From Symbiodinium natans (taxonomy: Eukaryota; Sar; Dinophyceae; Suessiales; Symbiodiniaceae), in the NCBI GenBank assembly GCA_905221605.1, contig CAJNDS010002089.1:86501-150500 (forward strand): a stretch of DNA of 64,000 nt, read 5' to 3'. Below the pieces are notes generated by a model. The model worked only from the letters and a program-made list of their open reading frames with translations, ran no database searches and was not told the DNA's origin. The position numbers and the translations under genes are program-made. This document shows positions 44,501 through 51,780 of this stretch, one piece after another. Each line of letters begins with the position of its first letter. Position 1 is the first letter of the stretch.

Positions 44501-47202
44501 TTGGGGGTTTCTCCCTGATCCATTTCTGCGCTCCGGACCTTAGGAGGTGCCTTTGCATGGCTCGCACCCTTACCCCCGCCCTTAGGTTTCTGCTTAGGGT
44601 TAGGCTCCCTGTGACCAGACGGCGCATAGGGCTGACTTAGAGACTTTTCCTCCGCCTTTATGGCCGCCTTTATTGGACAGCTATTTGCCCAGTGGTCGGA
44701 CGCAGAGCAACTGAAACATCGGCCTTGAAGAGCCTCAGCTTCAAGATCATGGTAGAACTTGCATCGGCTCCCAAAGCTACACCCCCCTTCTGACAACCAA
44801 TTGGTGCATGTCTTAGTGGAACCCGTGGCCTTTGGACTCACCTTTGGCTTAGGGCTAGGGTTCTTAGGGGTTGGTACGGGCGGGGCCTTTGGCTTCTGCT
44901 CCTCCCCAGCTTCAGCACGGCGGACACGTGGTCGCTTGCCACTAGCTTCCGGCTCTGTTCCTGACAATGCCAACAGATAGTCGATCTTCAGACTATGGCG
45001 GGTAAGGCTTAGTCGAAATGCTACTTGGGTGTTCTGAGCCAGCAGTGTTTTGGCCAGTCCATCTAACGCAGCTAGTAAAAGGCTCCCATCTGGCAACAAC
45101 ACATTCATCGCCCGTGCCCGCGCCACATGACGGAACCAACCTTGAAGGTACTGCACTGCTTCGCTCGCAGTGTTGACGGTGGGGAGCTCAGTCAGGGATT
45201 TCAAAAGTTCTTGCCGTTCCTGAAGCCCCCCCGGCTGATACTGCTTTAAAAGCTGAAACAGCAGTCCCACCGTGGAGAGAGTGCGAGTGGCCATTGCTTG
45301 ATTGGATACCGAATCCGGCACAGCCCTCAACAGCATTTGCACAGCCCTTGACTCCAATCTCGCAAACATAGGGTGTCTCAAGTCTTCTGGAAGGTCCGGA
45401 CGTATTTGGCCTCTTTTCAGAGGATCTGCTGTCTGGTGCTCATGATAGTATTGCATGGCGGCTTCATGCACTCGCTGGTACCATTGCCAGCTCCTTGCAG
45501 AAAGATCCCTTAGCAACAGTGCGCTCCGGTATAGCCAATCGCTGGCACGAATGGCTGCACCTGCTTCACTAACGGGTCCTAACATAGGCAGATCCCAAAA
45601 GGTTCTATCTCCAGGCTCGAAATCACCCCTTCCTCTAGGAGTGGAGGGTTGCGGCTGGGACACTAGGGGTCCATGGTGGTTTGGGAAACCTGCAAAAGCT
45701 TGCGGATCAGGAGGAAAACTTGGCTCCGGGTTGGTCGGTGGCCTCGGCATCGACGTCCCAGTTCCCGAACCCGAGATCAGAGACTCATTGGGATACGCAG
45801 CAAAGCTTAACCCTCTACCCTGATCATAGGCCTCCCACTCTCGTGGCGCTTGCACAGGAGCATGGATACTTGGTGTTCCCGCCGACGGGCCCGCTGCAAC
45901 CGGTCCACCTGGGAACATTGGGATTGCTTCATTTGGGACCACCATCAGCTCGAAACCTTCAGGTCCATTTCTTCCATAACCCAGGGTCAATGGCGGGCTT
46001 GGTGGAGGCGTGGTGCTAGGAGGACGTGGAGGCGGCGATACATCCCGTCTCTTCACCAGAGGCTCCAACCTTAACTGCCCATCCAGCAACTGCCAGGCAT
46101 GCTCAACACCCTGAACAACCACAATTCCCTGAACTGGGGTATGCCTTGCCCGTTCGGACATCGGATACACCGTCGGCAAAGATGGCAGAGATGAGCTCAG
46201 CAACACTTCTGGGCTACTTGCTGAACCCAGATGAGGTGACGCATGCAGCTGAGATGGGGCACCTGATGCTGCAGGCCTTGCATGACTCGGCTCCGGACAT
46301 GACGGATGTCTCAAATAAGGAGGCGGCAAAGGCGGAGGTGGTGGATTGACAAACGAAGTTCTGGCATTCAATAGGTGGCCCCAAGGACCGTGGTAAGACT
46401 CAGATTCCAAGCCGAAGGACACTTGTCGCCCCTCCACTCTCATTGCGCGACCATCTGACCCTTCAACCTCAGAACCCTCCAATTTCAACTTACCACTTGA
46501 TGCTGAACCATACGACTTCGCTTCCTCTAGCCTTTCTACCTTTTCCACAAGATACTCCACAACCGAACGCAACCTCACAACCTCAAACGAAGGATCTTCA
46601 TAATCCCCTCTCCCTTGCTCAGAAGTCCTGGCGCTCATCTTCTCGGCAGGCCTCGGGAGCCTTACCTCTGGGCTTCCAGTCTCTGCAACGGAATAGGCCG
46701 GTGCAGCAGTTCGAGAGGGACTTCCTTGTGGCGTATAGGCAGGTTCTCTCTCATCTTCATTCATCCTCACCTCTAAGCGCGACCTCAGACGCTCCTCTAG
46801 GTCCACAGGCCTTTGCACTTCCGCAGGTGAAGCTTCCAGACGACGAGCTGCTTCCTCTAACTCAATCGGACGGGCTGACGCCAGCTCCGCCTCAGCCCTT
46901 GCCTTGTCAGACCAGAAAGGATGCGGACTCATTGCCTGACTCACAGGCTCCGTTCTCGGAGACACGGGGATTGGAGACTGACAACTTGGCCCCAGCTCCT
47001 TCCCTTCCATTTCTTCTCGCTCTCCAGCATCACCTTGGCCCTCCAGACGGTCCTCTGAAGGCTGATGAGCTTGAACGTCCACAACTGGTTCTGAACCAGA
47101 AGCATTCGCCCCATTGGACAACGCTTTCTCAAACATTTCCTCTCCAGCATCTGGCTCTGTCCGTTCAGTCTGCTTCTTCCTCCTTCTAGGATCCATCTCC
47201 AT
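38428..47202 (-). CDS. copia gag-pol polyprotein (2,924 aa) with methyltransferase-like and TET/JBP-like domains
   Basis: Single frame from ATG 86 bases inside the 5' LTR. Residues 1-560 are Pro/Ser/Glu-rich with a coiled-coil-like stretch near 205-235. A helical Gag core lies at about 560-770. A CCCH finger is at 799-818 and a CCHC knuckle at 829-842. The aspartic protease DSGAT is at 961-965. A C5-methyltransferase-like domain covers about 1157-1390 (LFSG 1163-1166, GPPC 1212-1215, VEQP 1287-1290). The integrase zinc site is H1428, H1433, C1440, C1443, and the DDE triad is D1467, D1616, E1652. A peptide-repeat linker covers 1858-1990. A dioxygenase-like domain covers about 2045-2190 (HRD 2118-2120, H2166). 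Reverse transcriptase has D2460 and YVDD 2562-2565. RNase H has D2748, E2787, D2822 and D2871. All classical catalytic residues are present. The length is about twice that of ordinary copia polyproteins, and the extra mass is the Gag tail and the two added domains. Confidence 0.95.
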   Translation of the reverse strand: MEMDPRRRKKQTERTEPDAGEEMFEKALSNGANASGSEPVVDVQAHQPSEDRLEGQGDAGEREEMEGKELGPSCQSPIPVSPRTEPVSQAMSPHPFWSDKARAEAELASARPIELEEAARRLEASPAEVQRPVDLEERLRSRLEVRMNEDEREPAYTPQGSPSRTAAPAYSVAETGSPEVRLPRPAEKMSARTSEQGRGDYEDPSFEVVRLRSVVEYLVEKVERLEEAKSYGSASSGKLKLEGSEVEGSDGRAMRVEGRQVSFGLESESYHGPWGHLLNARTSFVNPPPPPLPPPYLRHPSCPEPSHARPAASGAPSQLHASPHLGSASSPEVLLSSSLPSLPTVYPMSERARHTPVQGIVVVQGVEHAWQLLDGQLRLEPLVKRRDVSPPPRPPSTTPPPSPPLTLGYGRNGPEGFELMVVPNEAIPMFPGGPVAAGPSAGTPSIHAPVQAPREWEAYDQGRGLSFAAYPNESLISGSGTGTSMPRPPTNPEPSFPPDPQAFAGFPNHHGPLVSQPQPSTPRGRGDFEPGDRTFWDLPMLGPVSEAGAAIRASDWLYRSALLLRDLSARSWQWYQRVHEAAMQYYHEHQTADPLKRGQIRPDLPEDLRHPMFARLESRAVQMLLRAVPDSVSNQAMATRTLSTVGLLFQLLKQYQPGGLQERQELLKSLTELPTVNTASEAVQYLQGWFRHVARARAMNVLLPDGSLLLAALDGLAKTLLAQNTQVAFRLSLTRHSLKIDYLLALSGTEPEASGKRPRVRRAEAGEEQKPKAPPVPTPKNPSPKPKVSPKATGSTKTCTNWLSEGGCSFGSRCKFYHDLEAEALQGRCFSCSASDHWANSCPIKAAIKAEEKSLSQPYAPSGHREPNPKQKPKGGGKGASHAKAPPKVRSAEMDQGETPKVATAAPSTDSGSIASATQAQLVQEATEVLRSLKLRRLAVPSDGQHRLRHVNPCEGFGLIDSGATAAMRRGSAQELEQASPVQVLLALGQADMKINAQGTLLVDREVQPILPMAALPRLGCTIQWSDVGISIRHPTLGLLPVRLNDTSPEIPVSLTLRLISDYEELLAKELEEARGRERMWKVLSQVDSDAVDPQAWLEHHVLSGTIDETVLHVWVRAMFPDLPERLASRVAGAPAYDPEKVPFNRRTRRKLLDRSVPTLLNLFSGVQRWSKWVGQVLHVDLLMGGDLLSSDTFGLLLKAALHGSLDGLAAGPPCRTMSVLRMRQDGGPRQVRAKEGPQRFGFDHLSPAEASLVDDDTVLFFRTFLLMAVIQAAAKVFNKPKPLFFVEQPAEPSEYAPNSPEHVECPSLWSWPEADSVWTMLQGWLAKFDQGPLGHAKRKPTTAFTSSWIVYENLHEIRGEATAANGQQGSADLRCSAQWAAWAPGLVSVLDKAWEAHVSQTFEASQAYVHDRQETLSKMSQGQWKDHLQADHLPYRSECAVCIEAASRDRPHCLQQHKHMFELTVDIAGPFRPGIDFGCSHKYFVAYSIRVPLKPDAAWVTPPPDPELPEDPPESDLPSFFLPVQLKAARRKEGPRAKPGRKPIGEDCLVDDVAPEDPEPPDPVKELSADGQKWIVLRWADPLQSRKANLVQLSVMQAVARLRAHGVPVLRLQSDRAREFLSPKLAEWLARQRIHQTKSAPEDHASNGQAEVAIREIKRCARRCLLASGLDVKCWPLAVRQAGEQLWRRAMCALGAPPRPMHPFGTQVHARLRQRQRSTWGPRTTPGRLVGPAPQTLTSYLVLLPNNQLFISSAIYPAGPPPPLGSEPPRPSGDEPASDFLPPRHRHSTKSPGPRAVLAVLSPVGGGLPCFQSSDAEWSESSESSKGVGEEDLFKSQQAETRTWDEKGQGGSKGLAPKGSLPSPSGLVSLAPGESFKPASEYACASARVQHGSNPSPSGLVSPIPGESFKPACVTNGSLPNPGLDSLVPEESVMPASEYACASASVPTGSIPTPSGLDSLIPGEFCKPVNGCACLSVNVSDGSVVSSDSVESLIPSSPTTPKKVRFADEADIDSLAAEKLHRGLFSCRDVEEVLTAFRFQPGDRGLRPFHAVHNDKNGLEPGCWLSGAFVHGGVVGIKKNVDKFPGLTAYLARTLTQRTGVECAAVGFSINVSTQAHRDSQNALGIENVAWQVSSSCQGAGIWTGEHWNPLGPDEWVKFNGRCWHETPPWESGNKILVIGYTPRDLHKLSHDQVCKLNQVHLNAFPAPNPELIASPAGKRRRGERKLAAVKTCPEELEIEVPSLENWGEVIEEYREMHGRLAVLVCQLGRSVASHAESGTIDPAELELLKGLSAEKDEVEWLLQLADFQRLESQVSVVRAVGVVQEHLEAQPILHTRLVSNQEVNENLEAWAPAMRSEYQSLLSKGAIEEVSDDQVRAWLEAGEDVEVLPGRGVPSEKPPEPPATTARKKYRAVVCGNFQKYSEKRSAESVYAGGADSLSIRVVLRWGGLRCYGASGTDVKTAFLNAEIDESEPKFLICTPPRAMIAAGVVPPRTKWWVKGALYGLTTSPRAWQRLRDRVLRRTAWQTAGKHRRLRQCISDPNVWLILDEEDLPIGALLCYVDDLLAVASLEERLSLLEHVASIWSCSPIVHSEGGELSYCGLDLSSSEAGLFVSQGKYVRELLTRHSEVQHPADAPCVGWREAFDDATSKEENPCTQAVREAQSLTGELLWLTVRARPDINFPVARAAQLCTKRPQDSLLIGRNVLSYLRGSVDVGILYGPAPGDRGVYEQFPRSITESSLHGYTDISFGPAAGRSHQGIVISWAAAPVYWESTRQSLTALSTAEAELIGIVCGSQILEAVAVLIDELNLRPCDQTLYSDNSAAIAIASGPPTSWRTRHLRLRSAALRERLKSGVVQLYHLRGEWMPADVLTKAMAPTKFAAMMSLLGMSVQGIRNQIARLARSRGFSGVGSELGVATEGSG
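40630..41070 (-). other. TET/JBP-like 2OG-Fe(II) dioxygenase domain within pol (residues about 2045-2190)
   Basis: It sits between integrase and reverse transcriptase. FSINVSTQAHRDSQN gives the HxD iron-binding pair (H2118, D2120) in the HRDxxN context characteristic of the TET/JBP family, including animal TET proteins. The distal His is H2166 in GRCWHETPPW, 48 residues later. K2176 or R2185 could hold the 2-oxoglutarate carboxylate. GGVVGIKK precedes the core. TET/JBP enzymes oxidise 5-methylcytosine or thymine in DNA, and in fungi such genes travel with transposons. Assignment is from motif and spacing only. Another branch of the dioxygenase superfamily is possible. Confidence 0.6.
41230..41632 (-). 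repeat. tandem peptide repeats in the pol linker (residues about 1858-1990)
   Basis: Four to five imperfect copies of a unit of about 25-35 residues with core PSPSGLxSLxPGESFKP and ASEYACASAxV lie between integrase and the dioxygenase-like domain. At DNA level CCCGGG(A/G)xCAGGCTAxCTAAACCACTAGG recurs. The array may vary in copy number between element copies. Confidence 0.85.
42249..42925 (-). other. integrase core with a Pro/acidic insertion between DDE residues
   Basis: The zinc site is HX4H-X6-CX2C, more compact than the usual HHCC. D1467 (VDIAGPF) and D1616 (QSDRAREF) are 149 residues apart, whereas D1616 to E1652 has the standard 35-residue spacing. The first gap holds about 85 extra residues rich in Pro, Glu and Lys/Arg, roughly at 42430-42700 on the DNA. 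Confidence 0.8.
43030..43735 (-). other. methyltransferase-like domain within pol (residues about 1157-1390)
   Basis: It lies between protease and integrase. LLNLFSG (1160-1166) matches the AdoMet-binding motif I of C5 cytosine methyltransferases. VLHVDLLMGGD may be motif II. DGLAAGPPCRTMS has the catalytic Pro-Cys (C1215) of motif IV with Arg instead of the usual Gln. KPLFFVEQP (E1288) occupies the place of the ENV/ENP motif VI. Spacing I to IV is about 50 residues and IV to VI about 73. The target-recognition part and motifs IX-X are not evident. An active or decayed enzyme are both possible. Retrotransposon-borne DNA methyltransferases have been reported in dinoflagellates and charophytes. 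Whether this divergent domain is related is not known to me. Confidence 0.6.
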
Positions 47203-47271
47203 AGCAGGAAAGTACTACAACCCTGAACTTAGAGAACAACCAGAAACAAATACGAAGCTACGCAAGAGCAA

Positions 47272-47283
47272 CTTGGGCTACCA
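47272..47283 (-). promoter_or_regulatory. candidate primer binding site
   Basis: Five bases inside the 5' LTR the minus strand reads TGGTAGCCCAAG. TGGTAGC is complementary to the 3' end GCTACCA of an initiator tRNA-Met, as in the gene-like sequence at 10814-10885. Complementarity stops after seven bases, so another tRNA may be the primer. Confidence 0.45.
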
Positions 47284-47288
47284 TAACC

Positions 47289-47453
47289 TGTTTCGCAGGG
47301 GACACAGGCTTAGGGACAACCCCAAAGGTTAAGGGTGAAGTGAGGTCAACCCTAACCCTTCAACCCTGCGGGCACTACACTTTTGCTTCGAAAGAAAAAA
47401 GGCCTCCAGGAAGTACGTGTCATCCTTGCGTAGGGGCTCATGTTCTCCGAACA
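47289..47453 (-). repeat. 5' LTR of the copia element (165 bp)
   Basis: Identical to the 3' LTR at 37429-37593. It should carry the promoter of the element, but no clear TATA box is visible, which is usual for dinoflagellates. Confidence 0.96.
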
Positions 47454-47524
47454 AAATTAATTAAATTAATTAAATTACTTAAATTAATTAAATTAATTAA
47501 ATTAATTAAATTAATTTAATACAT

Positions 47525-47683
47525 TTAATAGGGTGAAAATCTGGAGCTGGAGCCAGGCCCTTGAAGAATTAAATTTAATTAAATTAATTAAATCCGAAAA
47601 GTGGTTTTTCGGATTTAATTAATTTAACGAATTGAATTCTTTCAGGGGAATGGTTCTACGCCAGGATTCCTGCCCTATTAAAT
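47525..47683. repeat. composite foldback module, copy 1 (about 157 bp)
   Basis: Ends are TTAATAGGG and CCCTATTAA, an inverted pair. From left to right: AATAGGGTGAAAATCTGG-AGCTGG...GGCCCTTGAAGAATT, AT spacer, central hairpin, AT spacer, then AATTCTTTCAGGGG...CCAGGATTCCTGCCC. The inverted ends plus a central hairpin give the whole module a foldback, MITE-like design. Confidence 0.75.
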
Positions 47684-47872
47684 TAATTTAATTAATTTAA
47701 TTAATCTAATTAATTTAATTATTGTAATTAATTTAATTGTCCAGAATTAAATTCCTTAAATTAATTAAATTAATTAAATCAATTACACTAATTACATGAA
47801 TTACATTAATTAAATTAATTAAATTAATTAAATTAATTACAGTAATTAAATTAACTAAATTAATTAAATTAA

Positions 47873-48028
47873 TTTAATAGGGTGAAAATCTGGAGCTGGG
47901 GCCAGGCCCTTGAAGAATTAAATTAATTAAATTAATGAAATCCGAAAAGGGGTTTTTCGACTTAATTAATTTAATTAATTTAATTCTTCCAGGGGAATGG
48001 TTCTATGCCAGGATTCCTGCCCTATTAA
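47873..48028. repeat. composite foldback module, copy 2
   Basis: Same order of blocks as copy 1. The central hairpin is degenerate (AAAAGGGGTTTTTCGACTT). Confidence 0.7.
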
Positions 48029-48359
48029 ATTAATTTAATTAATATAATTCATTTAATTAATTTAATTAATTTAATTAATTTAATTAATTTAATTAATTTA
48101 ATTAATTTAATTAATTTAATTAATTTAATTAATTTAATTAACTTAATTACTTTAATTGTCCAGAATTAAATTAATTAAATTAATTAAATCCGAAAAGTGG
48201 TTTTTCGGATTTAATTAATTTAAGTAATTTAATTGTCCAGAATTAAATTAACTAAATTCATTAAATTAATTAAATTAATTAAATTAATTAAATTAATTAA
48301 ATTAATTCAATTAAATAACTTAATTAATTTAATTAAATTAATTAAGTTAATTAAATTAA

Positions 48360-48516
48360 TTTAATAGGGTGAAAATCTGGAGCTGGCCAGGCCCTTGAAG
48401 AATTAAATTAATTAAATTAATTCAATCCGAGAAAGTGGTTTTTCGGATTTAATTCATTTAATTAATTTAATTCTTCCAGGGGAATGGTTCTACGCCAGGA
48501 TTCCTGCCCTATTAAA
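48360..48516. repeat. composite foldback module, copy 3
   Basis: Same block order as copies 1 and 2, with a 4-base deletion in the GGAGCTGG(AGCC)AGG block. Confidence 0.7.
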
Positions 48517-48902
48517 TTAATTTAATTAATTTTATCAATTTAATTAATTTTATTAATTTAATTAATTTAGTTCATGTAATTCATTTAATTAATTTAATTA
48601 ATTTAATTAATTTAATTAATTTAATTAATTTAATTAATTTAGTTAATTTAATTAATTTAATTAATTTAATTTTAATAATTAATTAATTTAATTAATTTAA
48701 TTAATTTAATTAATTGTAATTAATTTAATTAATTTAATTCATTTAATTAATTTAATTAATTTAATTAATTTAATTAATTTAATTAATTTAATTAATTTAA
48801 TTAATTTAATTAATTTAATTAATTAATTTTATTAATTTTATTAATTTAAATTCATTGAAATGAATTAAATTAATTAAATTAATTATAATTAATTAAATTA
48901 AT

Positions 48903-49056
48903 TAATGGGGCAGGAATGCGCGCGCAGAACCATTCCCCTGGAAGAATTGAATTAGTTAAATTAATTAAATACGAAAAAACACTTTTCGGATTTAATTAAT
49001 TTAATTCATTTAATTCTTCAAGGGCCTGGCTCCAGCTCCAGATTTTCACCCTATCA
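48903..49056. repeat. composite foldback module, copy 4 (reverse orientation)
   Basis: The block order is inverted relative to copies 1-3: GGGCAGGAAT block, hairpin, then AATTCTTCAAGGGCCTGG...TTTTCACCCTATC. A truncated relative in the same orientation lies at about 36840-36967. Confidence 0.7.
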
Positions 49057-49637
49057 AATTAACTAAATTAATTAATCTAATTTAATTAATTAACTTCATT
49101 GAATCAATTAAATTAATTGAAATAATTTAATAGGGCAGGAATCCTGGCGTAGAACCATTCCCCTGGAAGAATTAAATGAATTAAATCCGAAAAACCACTT
49201 TTCGGATTTAATTAATTTAATCTAAATTAATTAAATCAATTAAATTAATTAAATTAATTATTAAACTAATTAAATTAATTCAATTAATTAAATTAATTAA
49301 ATTACTTAAATTAATTAAATTAATTAAATTAATTAAATTAATTAAATTAATTAAAGTAACTAAGCTATTTGAATTCGGTGTAAATCTGGAGCTGGAGCCA
49401 CTTCCCTTGAGGAATTAAATCAATTAAAGTAACTAAATCCGAAAAGTGGATTTTCGGATTTAATTCATGTAACTCATTTAATTCCTGAAGGGGCCTGGCT
49501 CCAGCTCCAGATTAACCCCCTAGTAAATTATTTAATTAGTTGAGTTAGTTTAGTGAATTTAATGAATGGAATTGTCCAGAATTAAATTAATTAATGAAAT
49601 TAATTAAATCCGAAAAGTGGATTTTCGGATTTAATTA

Positions 49638-50952
49638 AATTTGTCATTTTGAGAGCTTAGTTTTCCACAAACTTCAGGGGGACACTGCTTGCGATTTGTC
49701 ATTTTGGACGCTCAGTGTTCCAAACTCAGTTTTCAAAAAATTAAGGGGGAGACTGCTTCTCCGTTTTCTAAAAAAATAAGGGGGGGACTGTTTGCGACTT
49801 GTCATTTTGAGAGCTCAGTTTTCCACAAACTTAATGGGGACACTGCTTGCGATTTGTCATTTTGGAAGTTCAGTTTTCAAAAAAACTAAGGGGGGACACT
49901 GCTTGCGATTTTGTCATTTTGAGAGCTCAGTTTTCCACAAACTTAAGGGGGACACTGCTTGCGATTTGTCATTTTGGGCGCTCAGTTTTCCAAAAACTTA
50001 GAGGGGACACTGCTTGCGATTTGCCATTTTGAGAGCTCAGTTTTCCACAAACTTAAGGGGGACGCTGCTTGCGATTTGGAAGCTCAGTTTTTGAAAACTT
50101 AGGGGGCACTGCTTGCGATTTGTCATTTTGAGAGCTCAGTTTTCCACAAACTTAGGGGGGACACTGCTTGCGTTTTGTCATTTGAGAGCTCAGTTTTCCA
50201 CAAACTTAAGGGGGACGCTGCTTCTGATTTGTCATTTTGGGCGCTCAGCTTTCCACAAACTTAAGGGGGACACTGCTTGCGATTTGTCAAATTGGGCGCT
50301 CAGTTTTCAAAAAACTTAGGGGGGACACTGCTTGCAATTTGTCATTTTGAGAGCTCATTTTTCCAGAAACTTAAGGGGGACACTGCTTGCGATTTGTCAT
50401 TTTGAGAGCTCAGTTTTCCACAAACTTAGGGGGGACACTGCTTGCGATTTGTCATTTTGAGAGCTCAGTTTTCCACAAACTTAAGGGGGACACTGCTTGT
50501 GATTTGTCATTTGAGAGCTCAGTTTTCCACAAACTTAAGGGGGACACTGCTTGCGATTTGTCATTGTGGAAGCTCAGTTTTCCACAAACTCAAGGGGGAC
50601 ACTGCTTGCGATTTGTCATTTTGGAAGCTCGGTTTTCCACAAACTTAAGGGGGACACTGCTTGCGATTTGTCATTTTGGGCGCTCAGCTTTCCAAAAACT
50701 TAGGGGGGACATTGCTTGCGATTTGTCATTTTGAGAGCTCAGCTTTCCACAAACTTAGGGGGGACACTGCTTGCGATTTGTCATTTTGGAAGTTCAGTTT
50801 TCAAAAAAACTAAGGGGGGACACTGCTTGCGATTTGTCATTTTGGGCGCTCAGTTTTCCAAAAACTTAGGGGGGACAATGCATGCGATTTGTCATTTTGA
50901 GAGCCCAGCTTAAGGGGGACACTGCTTGCGATTTCTCATTTTGGAAGCTCAG
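49638..50952. repeat. 55-bp tandem array, about two dozen copies
   Basis: The unit carries TTTGTCATTTTGAGAGCTC, AGTTTTCCACAAACTTA and GGGGGACACTGCTTGCGA. Two sub-variants alternate irregularly: GAGAGCTC with CCACAAAC, and GGGCGCTC or GAAGCTC with CAAAAAAC. Small indels keep several frames open for 60-115 codons, but these are repeat by-products. The array directly follows the AT satellite. Confidence 0.93.
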
Positions 50953-50953
50953 C

Positions 50954-51263
50954 AAGACGGTTCAACAGTACCAAATTTTCTTAGAGGTTGTCTCTGAAAA
51001 TTTGGTACTGTTGAACCGCCCTGTTTCCTTTAAAACAAGGCGGTTCAACAATACCAAACTTTCTTACAGGTTGTCTCTGAAAATTTGGTACTGTTGAACC
51101 GCCCTGTTTCCTTTAAAACAAGGCGGTTCAACAGTACCAAAATTTTATTAGAGGTTGTCTCTGAAAATTTGGTACTGTTGAACCGCCCCGTTTCCTTTAA
51201 AACAAGGCAGTTTAACAGTACCAAATTTTCTTAGAGGTTGTCTTTGAAAATGTTGGTACTGTC
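50954..51263. repeat. array of four hairpins (period about 82-86 bp)
   Basis: In the first unit, bases 50959-50980 and 50996-51017 are perfect reverse complements (22 bp) around a 15-base loop TTAGAGGTTGTCTCT. Three further units follow with few changes. The linkers CCCTGTTTCCTTTAAAACAAGG are themselves partly palindromic with the flanking arms. A transcript of either strand would fold into a series of stems. Confidence 0.9.
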
Positions 51264-51780
51264 GTACCTATCAACTTTATCAGTTTTACTTAATGTAATT
51301 TGATAAACTTGATAAAATTAATAAAAATTGATAAAGACTTGCCAATTTTATCATTTTATCATTTTTTATCAATGTTAATGTTTTCTGGAACCCCACAAAT
51401 AAAAAACTTACCAATTTTGCTAATTTTATAGATTTTACCTTTAACGTAAAATTGAGAAAAAAAATAAAATTGATACGAAGACGCACCATTAAGCAACACA
51501 TCACATAACCAAATAATAAAAAACTGACTAATTTTATCAATTTTAATGCTTGCTGGGACTCCGTAAAATCAGAATCTATGAGGTATATTAATTTATCATG
51601 TGCATCAATATTAAATTGAAAATAAAACCGGAAAATAATAATATAAGAATATATATTTTTTTAGTTTATTATTGTTACACCAATTTCATTTCAAATGATC
51701 TTTTTGAAAAAAACCGCAAAAAAAGAAAACGAAAAATTTAACAGTTTCACAAATGCAGAGTACATATATATGCTACCCCC
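51264..51780. other. AT-rich unique block
   Basis: Distinctly AT-rich compared with its surroundings, with recurrent TTGATAAA, AATTTTATC and TAAAATTG motifs, but not a regular tandem repeat. It ends in a run of about 14 C at 51775-51788. No gene is supported. Confidence 0.5.

Larger units (their letters stand above)
37429..47453 (-). mobile_element. complete Ty1/copia-type LTR retrotransposon (10,025 bp)
   Basis: Two identical 165-bp LTRs with TG...CA ends flank an uninterrupted gag-pol frame on the minus strand. The 5' untranslated part is 47203-47288. The gag-pol frame is 38428-47202, and a second overlapping frame is 37917-38504 (open from 38546). A polypurine tract (AAGGGGGGAG on the minus strand) touches the 3' LTR. 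A 5-bp AAATT duplication flanks the element. Domain order is Gag, protease, methyltransferase-like, integrase, dioxygenase-like, reverse transcriptase, RNase H. Integrase before reverse transcriptase defines copia. Identical LTRs and an intact frame imply very recent insertion, so this copy may be active. It lies in the AT satellite. Confidence 0.96.
47454..49640. repeat. AT-rich 9-bp satellite with embedded modules, right part
   Basis: Continuation of the array at 35545-37428. The hairpin block recurs at 47590, 47940 (degenerate), 48186, 48423, 48967, 49183, 49435 and 49606. Several copies belong to a composite unit of about 156 bp, described in separate entries. The first five bases (AAATT) are the right target-site duplication. 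Confidence 0.92.

Noticed and set aside
46443-47189. 248-codon plus-strand ORF
   Set aside because: It is the antisense shadow of the Pro/Ser-rich Gag part of the copia polyprotein. The same applies to other plus-strand ORFs between 38.5 and 47.2 kb.
49638-50952. Regular 55-bp array considered as CRISPR
   Set aside because: There are no unique spacers. The whole unit repeats, the genome is eukaryotic, and no cas genes exist.
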